The notes under the pieces: generated by a model
What the model was told of the DNA's origin: nothing
The model's input: the letters and a program-made list of their open reading frames with translations, nothing else
The model's database searches: none
Program-made: the position numbers and the translations under genes
NCBI GenBank assembly: GCA_934623455.1
Contig: CAKTVK010000097.1
Coordinates: forward strand, 1 to 7,756
Source of the DNA: an uncultured Eggerthellaceae bacterium
GTDB lineage: Bacteria; Actinomycetota; Coriobacteriia; Coriobacteriales; Eggerthellaceae
Direction: 5' to 3'
DNA: 7,756 bases
Part shown: positions 1 to 6,328 of the stretch, one piece after another
Position numbering within the stretch: the stretch's first letter is position 1
How the letters are laid out: each line of letters opens with the position of its first letter

Positions 1-10
1 GGAGAGCAGC

Positions 11-1009
11 ATGCTTACCAAACGTCAGAATCTGATCGAATGTGTAAGCGGAGGGAACCCCGATCGTTACGTAAATCAATACGAAGCTTTCAATTTGATT
101 GTTCCCATGATCCATTACGATTTATCGCACTTCGAATCAGATGGCTATATGATTGACGATTGGGGTGTGTACCAAGCCCAAGTTAAGGGCCAAGAAAATA
201 TGGGCGTCTTCCCGCTTCACGACATGGAGCATCGCGTCATCAAAGACATTTGCAATTGGAGAAACGAAGTCATCAAACCCAAAGATCCCGATTGTGCTGA
301 AATCTGGGAGCCCTTGCAAGCCCAAGCTGAAGCTACCGACAAAAACGAGCAATTTGTAACCAGCGTATGCATTCCTGGCATGCTTGAGCGTTGTCATCAC
401 CTTATGGAGATGACCGAATGCATGGCAGCCTTCTACGAAGAGCCCGAAGAGATGGAAGAACTTATCGACATGATTGTCGAATACGAGCTTGAGGTTGCCA
501 AGTGCCACATTAAGTACATCAAGCCAGAAGTCCTGCTCCACCATGACGACTGGGGAACAAAGCTTTCAACGTTCATGGCGCCCGATATGCTTGAAGAATT
601 CTTCCTTAAGCCTTATCAGAAAGTTTACGGTTACTACAAGGATCATGGCGTTAAATACATCGTGCATCACTCTGACTCTTACGGAGAAACGCTGCTCTCC
701 TTCATGGAAAAAGTAGGCATCGACATTTGGCAGGGCTGCCTTCGCACAACCAACGACCTTCCCCGCCTTGTTGAAGAGTGGGGTGGAAAAATCACCTTCA
801 TGGGCGGCATCGAGAACGCCATGGTCGACAAACCCGGCTGGACCGAAGAGGAAGTTGTTGCCGAAGTTAACACGGCGCTGGATTTTGTCCACAGCAAGAA
901 GTATTATATTCCGTGCATGACTTCCGGCCTGAATTCGTCCAGTTTCCCTGGCGTTTACGACATTGTGTCACGCACCATCGACGAACGTTCTGCGGTCGAT
1001 TTTAAATAG
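11..1009 (+). CDS. URO-D-family protein (corrinoid methyltransferase/decarboxylase-like), copy 1
   Basis: This is a soluble 332-residue protein of the uroporphyrinogen decarboxylase superfamily (URO-D/MtaA/CmuA fold), predicted to be cytoplasmic. The opening MLTKRQNLIECVSGGNPDR is typical of MtaA-like members, and the HemE RQAGRY-type motif is absent, so it is not the haem enzyme. Visible landmarks are LER near 125-127, EEPEEM at 143-148, HDDWGT at 178-183, HHSD at 219-222 and GGIE at 265-268. Zinc-dependent methyltransferases of this family use His-x-Cys plus a distant Cys. Here the first motif reads His220-Ser-Asp222, although Cys302 remains near the C-terminus. GGAGAG at 1-6 gives a ribosome site four bases before the ATG; anything further upstream lies outside the window. 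It is the closer relative of the 6329-7375 gene. The family is secure; the reaction and substrate are unknown. Confidence 0.88.
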   Translation: MLTKRQNLIECVSGGNPDRYVNQYEAFNLIVPMIHYDLSHFESDGYMIDDWGVYQAQVKGQENMGVFPLHDMEHRVIKDICNWRNEVIKPKDPDCAEIWEPLQAQAEATDKNEQFVTSVCIPGMLERCHHLMEMTECMAAFYEEPEEMEELIDMIVEYELEVAKCHIKYIKPEVLLHHDDWGTKLSTFMAPDMLEEFFLKPYQKVYGYYKDHGVKYIVHHSDSYGETLLSFMEKVGIDIWQGCLRTTNDLPRLVEEWGGKITFMGGIENAMVDKPGWTEEEVVAEVNTALDFVHSKKYYIPCMTSGLNSSSFPGVYDIVSRTIDERSAVDFK

Positions 1010-1040
1010 TCTAACGCGCTATTTTATCTGTTAAATGGCA

Positions 1041-1073
1041 ATAGGAGCCTTGCATCAACAGCAAGGCTCCTAT
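1041..1073 (+). terminator. 13-bp perfect hairpin between URO-D copy 1 and the LuxR pair
   Basis: ATAGGAGCCTTGC (1041-1053) pairs perfectly with GCAAGGCTCCTAT (1061-1073) around a 7-base loop. It lies 32 bases after the stop of the URO-D gene, which suits a transcript end, but it is followed by CTATATAGG and not by a T run. It is therefore an atypical intrinsic terminator, a 3'-end stabilising hairpin, or a structure in the leader of the LuxR gene that starts 36 bases later. TTGCAT (1050-1055) and TATATA (1075-1080) could be a poorly spaced promoter (19 bp) overlapping the hairpin. I consider this weak. Confidence 0.5.
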
Positions 1074-1108
1074 CTATATAGGTATCGCCGAGAAAGGACG
1101 CATCAAGC

Positions 1109-1693
1109 ATGGGTGGGGGCATTGGAGCGCGCAATTCGACCGGCCTTAATACCGATGCATCTGGATACATCGGTTATCTGGTGATGCGTATAGGCATTGC
1201 GTTCATCGGCTATCTTGCCCTTTTAGTTTTATGCATTATCCTTAATCCAGGCGAAGACAATCTCCCCTTAATGGTGGTGTGCGCGTGCGCAACGCTTATC
1301 TCTACCATAAGTTTTGGCATTGCCTGCCTTAATGCCTTCGTGAAAGCAAGCAACGCAATACGCGCCGAAAGCGAATCGGATTCATCAGACGAGAGCGCTG
1401 CCGCTAAATCCGAAGCTACGGAAACGACAGATGAGCCCGAGTCCTCTAACGACAGCCCGCAAGAAAAAGAGCGCTATTTCCTGATTGGGAAAAAATGCGG
1501 TTTAACCAAACGTGAAATGGAAGTTTTCGGGTTGCTACTTGAAGGAAAGAACGCTGGAGACATTGAAACAGAGCTCTGCATTTCTCGCTATACGGCAAAA
1601 ACGCATATTAGCTCGGTTTATAGAAAAACCGATGTCCATTCCCAACAAGAGCTGATCGAATATTTCAATCAGGAGAACAGCCATGCCGAATGA
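1109..1693 (+). CDS. Membrane-anchored LuxR-family regulator, two membrane helices
   Basis: This is a 194-residue protein with an unusual layout for a LuxR regulator. There are two predicted membrane helices at about residues 24-45 and 52-78, then a linker at about 85-121 rich in Ser, Glu and Asp, then a C-terminal LuxR/GerE helix-turn-helix at about 131-186. The latter contains LTKREMEVFGLLLEGK and the recognition region RYTAKTHISSVYRK. No receiver, PAS or autoinducer-binding domain is present, so any signal must be sensed through the membrane segment or a partner protein. AGAAAGGA at 1091-1098 lies 10 bases before the ATG. The gene overlaps the next LuxR gene by 11 bases, so the two are almost certainly co-transcribed and translationally coupled. 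It probably regulates nearby metabolic genes; the target is inferred only from proximity. Confidence 0.85.
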   Translation: MGGGIGARNSTGLNTDASGYIGYLVMRIGIAFIGYLALLVLCIILNPGEDNLPLMVVCACATLISTISFGIACLNAFVKASNAIRAESESDSSDESAAAKSEATETTDEPESSNDSPQEKERYFLIGKKCGLTKREMEVFGLLLEGKNAGDIETELCISRYTAKTHISSVYRKTDVHSQQELIEYFNQENSHAE

Positions 1694-3161
1694 AGCCGTT
1701 AAGCAGTTCTCTGCCGTCAAGGCACAAAAGCCCCAAAAAGAAAGCAACTCAGCATTGCCAACAAGCAACGTCACTCGCTACCAAATGGGCCTGCTAACAC
1801 TGTTGGGCTCCTGTTCATGCATTGCAGGCATTATCTGCCTTATTGCAATACTGAGCCCCTGGGGCGTTGCTGCATCGGCTCTCACCCCCATTGTCGGCGC
1901 TCTATCCGTTACGTTTACATCGTTTATCGTAAAAGTATTCGCCAAACCAACAGCTCGATTCAAGGGACTACCGCTACTCGCCTGCAGCTGCCTTCTTTCG
2001 CTGGTAATGATTTTGACAACGATTCTCCTTATCTTGGATATAACGCCTTTCCAGGCAACATACATGTTAGCAGCCTGCGGAGGAAGCACGGGGGCACTTC
2101 TGTTCGCATTCTGGTTTCCACGAATCTGCTCAATACCAGAGGATTCCAATTCGCTCAGATACATATCACGCGTTTCAATTTCTGCTTTTGCTATTGCTTC
2201 CCTGCTGGTTTTCTTCTTGCCGCTTTTCCTGCCAATTTTTGCCATCATTTTATTTTGCGTATCGTTTATCAGCGGGTTTTATACTTTCAGCAAACACGAA
2301 AAGCAGGTGCTGTTCGAAGGCGCCCCCGACGACAAGCCTGATCGAAAATCAATGATTGGTACGCAGTCGATTATTATGTTTGCACTCAATCATTTTCAAG
2401 TAGGCATTTGTTGCGGAACAATAGAGGCACTTTCAGAAGTTATTGTAGCGATTATTGCTCTGATTCTTGGCGGATTGATTCTGTTCATAGACCAACGGAA
2501 CAAATGTGTTATATCTGAAAGCAGCTTGATCTCCTACTCCCATTCTCTTCCCGTTGTTGGATTGCTCTTCCTTTGCTCAAATATCGCTTGGCTTCGCCTT
2601 ATTGCGATATTCCTTCTTATAGGAACTTTCTCGATAATTTTCTCCGTTGGCCTATCCGCTACATGCGAGCACTGCCGCATTTGCAAGCTCAACGCTATTT
2701 CCGTTATCGCAAAAGCAAGTGTTTCTAATTTTGCCTCACTAGGGTTGGGTCTGGTCATTGGATTCTTCATAGTTGACCTTGGTCTTTTCCAGTCCCCCAC
2801 GCACCTTGTTTCGCTCGCTTTCGGCTGCATTTATTGCATTCTTGCAAGCTTTGTTGGCAAGGACCGTTATCCTGATGAGACCATTTTGCTTATGGGGGTT
2901 GATCCCAGAAAGCTTGAGAAAAGCTCTATTCAACAGAAATGCAGCGTTTTGGCGGAACGGTACGAACTAAGTCCGCGCCAAGTCGAAGTGCTTGAAATGC
3001 TTGCTGTGGGAAGAAACGCTCGCTTCATTGCCGAACGCCTGACTATCAGCCAAAGTACCGCGCAAACGCATATACGCGCCATTTACACAAAGCTGAACGT
3101 CCATAGTCATCAAGAGGTAGTCGACAAAGTCATCAACACACGGCTTTTCGGGGAAGAATAG
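1683..3161 (+). CDS. LuxR-family regulator with ~12 membrane helices
   Basis: This is a 492-residue protein. A polar N-terminus of about 33 residues is followed by roughly 12 hydrophobic segments between residues 36 and 392, for example 36-57, 61-86, 96-119, 124-145, 252-270, 305-327 and 374-392. A LuxR/GerE helix-turn-helix follows at 429-485 (LSPRQVEVLEMLAVGR, then STAQTHIRAIYTKLNVHSHQE). Membrane-embedded LuxR proteins of this design are common in Eggerthellaceae, often beside catabolic genes, and are thought to sense small molecules; that role is inferred here. The start at 1683 has AGGAG at 1671-1675 seven bases upstream and lies inside the end of the preceding LuxR gene. Its HTH shares the T-H-I...Y-x-K...V-H-S-x-Q-E pattern with that neighbour, which suggests common origin of the HTH. 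The inverted repeat just downstream (3193-3234) is a candidate binding site. Confidence 0.88.
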   Translation: MPNEAVKQFSAVKAQKPQKESNSALPTSNVTRYQMGLLTLLGSCSCIAGIICLIAILSPWGVAASALTPIVGALSVTFTSFIVKVFAKPTARFKGLPLLACSCLLSLVMILTTILLILDITPFQATYMLAACGGSTGALLFAFWFPRICSIPEDSNSLRYISRVSISAFAIASLLVFFLPLFLPIFAIILFCVSFISGFYTFSKHEKQVLFEGAPDDKPDRKSMIGTQSIIMFALNHFQVGICCGTIEALSEVIVAIIALILGGLILFIDQRNKCVISESSLISYSHSLPVVGLLFLCSNIAWLRLIAIFLLIGTFSIIFSVGLSATCEHCRICKLNAISVIAKASVSNFASLGLGLVIGFFIVDLGLFQSPTHLVSLAFGCIYCILASFVGKDRYPDETILLMGVDPRKLEKSSIQQKCSVLAERYELSPRQVEVLEMLAVGRNARFIAERLTISQSTAQTHIRAIYTKLNVHSHQEVVDKVINTRLFGEE

Positions 3162-3192
3162 AAGATGGCAAGGACCGTGATTTAACCGCAAG

Positions 3193-3234
3193 CTAAATCG
3201 TTGCAGAAAAGCAGCCTTCCCCGTAACGATTTAG
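3193..3234. promoter_or_regulatory. Inverted repeat, candidate operator upstream of URO-D copy 2
   Basis: CTAAATCGTT (3193-3202) and AACGATTTAG (3225-3234) are perfect 10-bp inverted arms separated by 22 bases. Arm centres are 32 bp apart, about three helical turns, so both face the same side of the DNA. The proximal arm is centred about 62 bp before the start of transcription predicted from the promoter at 3257-3285, a position typical of class I activators. The alternative is a weak terminator hairpin for the LuxR operon, whose stop is at 3161. The AT-rich stem, 22-base loop and lack of an immediate T run make that less attractive. Binding by either LuxR protein is inference. Confidence 0.5.
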
Positions 3235-3256
3235 TCATCTATCTGCTCTTTTGTCA

Positions 3257-3285
3257 TTGGCAGCCCATTGCAAAAAGGGTATCAT
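3257..3285 (+). promoter_or_regulatory. Sigma-70-type promoter for URO-D copy 2
   Basis: TTGGCA (3257-3262) and TATCAT (3280-3285) each match the -35 and -10 consensus at five of six positions, with the ideal 17-bp spacer. Transcription would start near 3291-3292 and give an untranslated leader of about 140 nt before ATG 3432. The position, after the LuxR genes and before the URO-D gene, supports independent transcription of the latter. The inverted repeat at 3193-3234 ends 22 bp before the -35 box. Confidence 0.6.
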
Positions 3286-3420
3286 TTACTAAGGCTTCCA
3301 GCTGTGTGTTCGCGACTTTTTCATGGCCTTGAGCGCACGACTGAAACCATCGAACTTTAAGGCATCAACGATTTTGGAGAGGATCGCGCCGATAAGTTCA
3401 CAGGAGAAAAAGCATCTTGA

Positions 3421-3428
3421 AAGGAGAG
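3421..3428 (+). promoter_or_regulatory. Ribosome binding site selecting ATG 3432
   Basis: AAGGAGAG sits immediately before ATG 3432, with five bases between GGAG and the start, and closely resembles the GGAGAGCA before URO-D copy 1. It lies inside the longer reading frame that opens at TTG 3417. That TTG has its own AGGAG at 3402-3406, ten bases upstream, but ATG with the closer, stronger site is the better choice. The five extra residues would add nothing recognisable. Confidence 0.7.
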
Positions 3429-3431
3429 CAT

Positions 3432-4526
3432 ATGGGCATTCCATTTGACGAAAAGGAACTGGAAATCTCAGGCATTGTTCCTGCCACCGCAAAAACACCT
3501 GCATTCGAGAAATTCACTTACCCCATCCCCGAACGCGAAGCTTATCGCAACACCCTAGCCGGCCATCCTACTTGGTTGATCACCGGATACGAAACCCAAC
3601 GTTTCTATCCAAGCGTTAACCCCGAAGCCATAGCCCGCGGCATGGTCGCCGAAGCAAAACCGTTCAACGCCGCAGAGCAAGCTGGCGGATTAGACATGTT
3701 TGGTATCGAGTGGGTATTCATGCCTGCAGTGGGCGGCTCGATGGAAGTAGAATGCGAGCGACTCCTGGAGGATGTCAATGATTGGAAAGAAGTCGTCAAA
3801 TTCCCCGATGTTGACTCATGGGACTGGGAAGGCTCGGCCGAACTCAACAAGGACTACATTGACCCCGACAAGTTTATTCAGCCGTGGCTTTACACGGGCT
3901 GGTTTGAGCGCTTAATTTCCTTTATGGGCTTTGAAGAAGCGGCTGTTGCCCTGCTTGACGAAGACCAAGAAGACGCCGTCAGAGACCTTATGATGGCTCT
4001 CTCTGACACCTACAACAACATCATCGATCACTACGTCAAGTACTTTGACCACATTGACAGCTTCTTGATTCATGATGACTGGGGCTCTCAGATGGCTCCC
4101 TTCTTCAGCCCCGACGTTGCCGCAGATTTGATTGTTCCCGCAATGAAGAAGGTAACCGACCACTTACACGAACTGGGCCTTTACAGCGAACTGCACAGCT
4201 GCGGCAACCATGGTGCGCAGCAGATCGAAAACATCATCGCTGCAGGCTGGGATGCCTGGATGCCCCAAAAAATGAACAACATCGATGCGCTCTGGCAGCA
4301 ATACGGCGATAAAATCCTGCTATGCCCCCAGATTCCCCAAAACCTGAAAGACATGACCGAAGAAGAACAGATTGCAGCCGCTGACGAATACGTTCAGAAG
4401 TACTGCACCACTCCCGGCAAACCAGTGTTCATCAACATGTACGACAAAGCGTTGCTCACTCCTGCCTTTGCGAAGGAAATGTACAAGCAGTCACGCCTTG
4501 CTTACAACGAATGGCCCGAAGCGTAG
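3432..4526 (+). CDS. URO-D-family protein (methyltransferase-like), copy 2
   Basis: This is a soluble protein of 364 residues from ATG 3432 (369 if TTG 3417 is used) in the URO-D/MtaA superfamily. Landmarks are GWFERL at 156-161, HDDWGSQ at 214-220, the putative metal motif His255-Ser-Cys257-Gly, and PQKMNNI at 278-284. It keeps the His-x-Cys half of the zinc site known in corrinoid:thiol methyltransferases of the family, unlike the other two copies in this window. The expected distal Cys has no obvious counterpart: PVFINMYDKALL occupies the usual C-terminal barrel strand, and Cys298 or Cys325 are the nearest candidates. It differs from copies 1 and 3 over most of its length and has a longer N-terminal region. 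It has its own promoter upstream and a terminator downstream, so it is probably monocistronic. The reaction is unknown; methyl transfer from or to a corrinoid carrier is plausible. Confidence 0.87.
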   Translation: MGIPFDEKELEISGIVPATAKTPAFEKFTYPIPEREAYRNTLAGHPTWLITGYETQRFYPSVNPEAIARGMVAEAKPFNAAEQAGGLDMFGIEWVFMPAVGGSMEVECERLLEDVNDWKEVVKFPDVDSWDWEGSAELNKDYIDPDKFIQPWLYTGWFERLISFMGFEEAAVALLDEDQEDAVRDLMMALSDTYNNIIDHYVKYFDHIDSFLIHDDWGSQMAPFFSPDVAADLIVPAMKKVTDHLHELGLYSELHSCGNHGAQQIENIIAAGWDAWMPQKMNNIDALWQQYGDKILLCPQIPQNLKDMTEEEQIAAADEYVQKYCTTPGKPVFINMYDKALLTPAFAKEMYKQSRLAYNEWPEA

Positions 4527-4565
4527 ACGCCGCAAACAAGCAAACATTACAGACATGCAATCCAT

Positions 4566-4599
4566 GAAGGGGGTTCCAGAAGAAACCCCCTTCCCTTTT
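4566..4599 (+). terminator. Intrinsic terminator of URO-D copy 2
   Basis: GAAGGGGGTT (4566-4575) pairs perfectly with AACCCCCTTC (4584-4593) around an 8-base loop, followed by CCTTTT. The GC-rich 10-bp stem begins 40 bases after the stop codon at 4526 and should end the plus-strand transcript before the convergent gene. The short T run is the only weak point. Confidence 0.75.
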
Positions 4600-4632
4600 A
4601 TAGCCACTAGGCCACATCATCAGCCGACTTGC

Positions 4633-4674
4633 AAAAAAATACAAAAGTCCCGACCGAATCAAATCGATCGGGAC
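4633..4674 (-). terminator. Intrinsic terminator of the MmgE/PrpD gene
   Basis: GTCCCGA (4647-4653) pairs with TCGGGAC (4668-4674). After one C/A mismatch, CGA (4655-4657) pairs with TCG (4664-4666) around a 6-base loop. Read on the minus strand, the stem is followed by TTTTGTATTTTTTT (4646-4633), a convincing U tract. It begins 38 bases beyond the MmgE/PrpD stop codon at 4712-4714. Confidence 0.8.
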
Positions 4675-4711
4675 GCTCGAATCAATCAAACTGCCAAAAG
4701 AAATGTCTGAT

Positions 4712-6106
4712 TTAACGAATCAAGTCCATCAGCTTGGAGATATCGTCAAGATTCTCGAGATCCTGAATCATCTTGACAATCGCATCTGCATTCTCCTTCG
4801 AAACACGCCCACCAAATTCGATATTCGCATAATACTTGCCGAAGAACTGCTCTTCGGTCATGCGGCTGCGATAATAATCGCCCAAAGGATACGTCGTATG
4901 GTATTCGAGCATAGAGCCGTCAGCTAACTTGATTTCTGAATCAACTTTGAATGAAGAAGTTCCTGCGGGCTGATCGGGAATCAGATTCACCTTTTCCAAC
5001 ATCTTTCCCAAGCGCTCTTCCGTCATCATCTCGGGAGTGAAGAATTCCGCACGAACATCACCACGAAGAACGGCAGTGGCAACCAAGAAATCAATGCTAA
5101 ACGCGCCTTGGAAGTTTTTGCTCATGCCGAACTTAAATCCTTGGCCCACAAAGTTCTTGGAGCCCTGAGTGATATGGACGTTGATAGATTCAACCTGCTC
5201 AGGCTCGAAGGAGCGACCGCCAAGCGCATTGAGCACGGAGTCGATGGAAGCGTGGGTCGCACGGCAGCTTGGCCACGGCTTGATAACGCAGTCGGCAATA
5301 AAACGCTTGCCGTAATCCTTGAGCATGATTTCAGGCGACGGATTAGAGTAATATAGCTCAAAGAAGCCACGCGTGCCGTTAATCGGGTCTGACAGGCAAT
5401 CGACATAGCCGCTTCGAGCAAGCTTTGCAGCGAAGATGCCATTCTTAGCAGAAGCAGAAATGGGGAACTTGAAGATAACCGTCTTCTCGAATACGGTCTG
5501 CATGGAACCGCTCATCTCGTTTACCGCAACGGCAAGCGCACCCTTTGTCTCCTCCTTGGTCAGTCCAAGCAACAAGCTCGCAATAAGGGTTGATCCCAGC
5601 AAATTAGCGGTACCATTACCATCGAACTTATCATGAACGCTGAAGCAACCGGCGTTAAGAGCACGGGCAGTCAAGTCATCGCCCAAAACAAGTGCACGCA
5701 ACAAGTCTTTACCAGATGCATGCATCGCCTCGGCGGCAACAAGAGCCGTAGGAATAGTCGTACCAGAAATATGCGCCGCAGTCGTAGGGCCAGCAACTTC
5801 GATAGATTCAGCATCAATCGGCTCAAAGTCGTAGGAACGCATGATAATAGCATTCAAAAATGCGGCGGCCTCCATAGGCAGCTTGATACCAAACGTTGCA
5901 ACAGACGCTTCTTCTTTGCCACCAGAAGCAGCCACCATTTCCACCGTTGCTCGCGTATCGGGAATGGTCGCGCCAATTGAAAGCACGCCCATCGCATCAA
6001 TCAAGCGCGTTTTCGCTCGTTGAATAGCTTCTGGCTCAATGTCTTCAAACTTAGTTTCATAAACGCGATCCAAAATAAAATCGGTGTAGTTGACGGTATC
6101 GGACAT
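4712..6106 (-). CDS. MmgE/PrpD-family protein (dehydratase/decarboxylase fold)
   Basis: This is a 464-residue protein, the normal length for the MmgE/PrpD family, whose known members include 2-methylcitrate dehydratase (PrpD) and cis-aconitate decarboxylase. Family landmarks are LIDAMGVLSIGA at 35-46, a region from Asn85 to Asp98 with SYDFEPID where many relatives have an Asp-Asp pair, AAHISGTTIPTALVAAE at 110-126, AKNGIFAAKLARSG at 220-233, GTRGFFELY at 244-252 and KPWPSC at 276-281. The last is a good match to the family K-x-Y/W-P-x-C motif. No signal peptide or membrane segment is seen. The start is fixed by GGAGG at 6111-6115, four bases before the ATG. The gene ends at its own terminator. 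It lies downstream of URO-D copy 3 on the same strand, 222 bases away. The acid substrate cannot be told from sequence; altered residues around the usual active-site motifs argue against calling it PrpD. Confidence 0.88.
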   Translation of the reverse strand: MSDTVNYTDFILDRVYETKFEDIEPEAIQRAKTRLIDAMGVLSIGATIPDTRATVEMVAASGGKEEASVATFGIKLPMEAAAFLNAIIMRSYDFEPIDAESIEVAGPTTAAHISGTTIPTALVAAEAMHASGKDLLRALVLGDDLTARALNAGCFSVHDKFDGNGTANLLGSTLIASLLLGLTKEETKGALAVAVNEMSGSMQTVFEKTVIFKFPISASAKNGIFAAKLARSGYVDCLSDPINGTRGFFELYYSNPSPEIMLKDYGKRFIADCVIKPWPSCRATHASIDSVLNALGGRSFEPEQVESINVHITQGSKNFVGQGFKFGMSKNFQGAFSIDFLVATAVLRGDVRAEFFTPEMMTEERLGKMLEKVNLIPDQPAGTSSFKVDSEIKLADGSMLEYHTTYPLGDYYRSRMTEEQFFGKYYANIEFGGRVSKENADAIVKMIQDLENLDDISKLMDLIR

Positions 6107-6125
6107 AATTCCTCCATCCTTTCAT

Positions 6126-6308
6126 CTTTTTCTTATTTTCGCCACTCCAATACAAAATGCCGAGCCTCTCCAAACCCAGCATTGCTGCAATGGAACACCA
6201 GACCAAGGCAACAAACTCATATTGAGTTCGCAGATTTCTTACCGCGTAGAACGGGACCGGAGAGATCGCTCCGAAATAGAGCAACCTCTCTGATCCAGAA
6301 AAACCATC
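6126..6308 (-). pseudogene. Possible remnant of a membrane transporter C-terminus (MFS-like)
   Basis: Between the URO-D copy 3 stop and the MmgE/PrpD start, one minus-strand frame reads FGAISPVPFYAVRNL, then YEFVALVWCSIAAMLGL and RLGILYWSGENKKK. A pattern of Gly-x-Ile-x-Pro, a short polar turn, a Tyr, a helix of about 20 hydrophobic residues and a Lys-rich tail resembles the last two helices of Major Facilitator Superfamily permeases. There is no plausible start codon with a ribosome site. The frame has no stop of its own before running 50 bases into the next gene, so this is not an intact gene. If real, an importer once sat between the two enzymes and all but its tail was deleted. The match is from memory of the family and could be chance. 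Confidence 0.33.
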
Positions 6309-6328
6309 GCACTTAGACAGCGCTGATT

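Noticed and set aside
11..1009. Copy 1 as HemE, the haem-pathway uroporphyrinogen decarboxylase.
   Set aside because: The N-terminal RQAGRY-type substrate motif of HemE is missing and there are no other haem genes nearby.
3193..3234. Inverted repeat as the intrinsic terminator of the LuxR operon.
   Set aside because: Only three of ten stem pairs are G-C, the loop is 22 bases and no T run follows directly; I prefer an operator but do not exclude termination.
3323..3448. Small plus-strand frame beginning MALSARLKPSNF in the leader of URO-D copy 2 and overlapping its start.
   Set aside because: No ribosome binding site precedes its ATG and the composition is unremarkable; probably a chance opening, though a leader peptide cannot be excluded.
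5122..5980. Several antisense frames within the MmgE/PrpD gene, some over 100 codons.
   Set aside because: They are Arg/Ser-rich shadows of a gene with clear family motifs and show no domain signature or ribosome site.
6214..6228. AACTCA-TAT-TGAGTT inverted repeat upstream of the MmgE/PrpD gene as an operator.
   Set aside because: Six-base arms only, no recognisable promoter beside it, and it lies within the putative transporter remnant; chance is likely.
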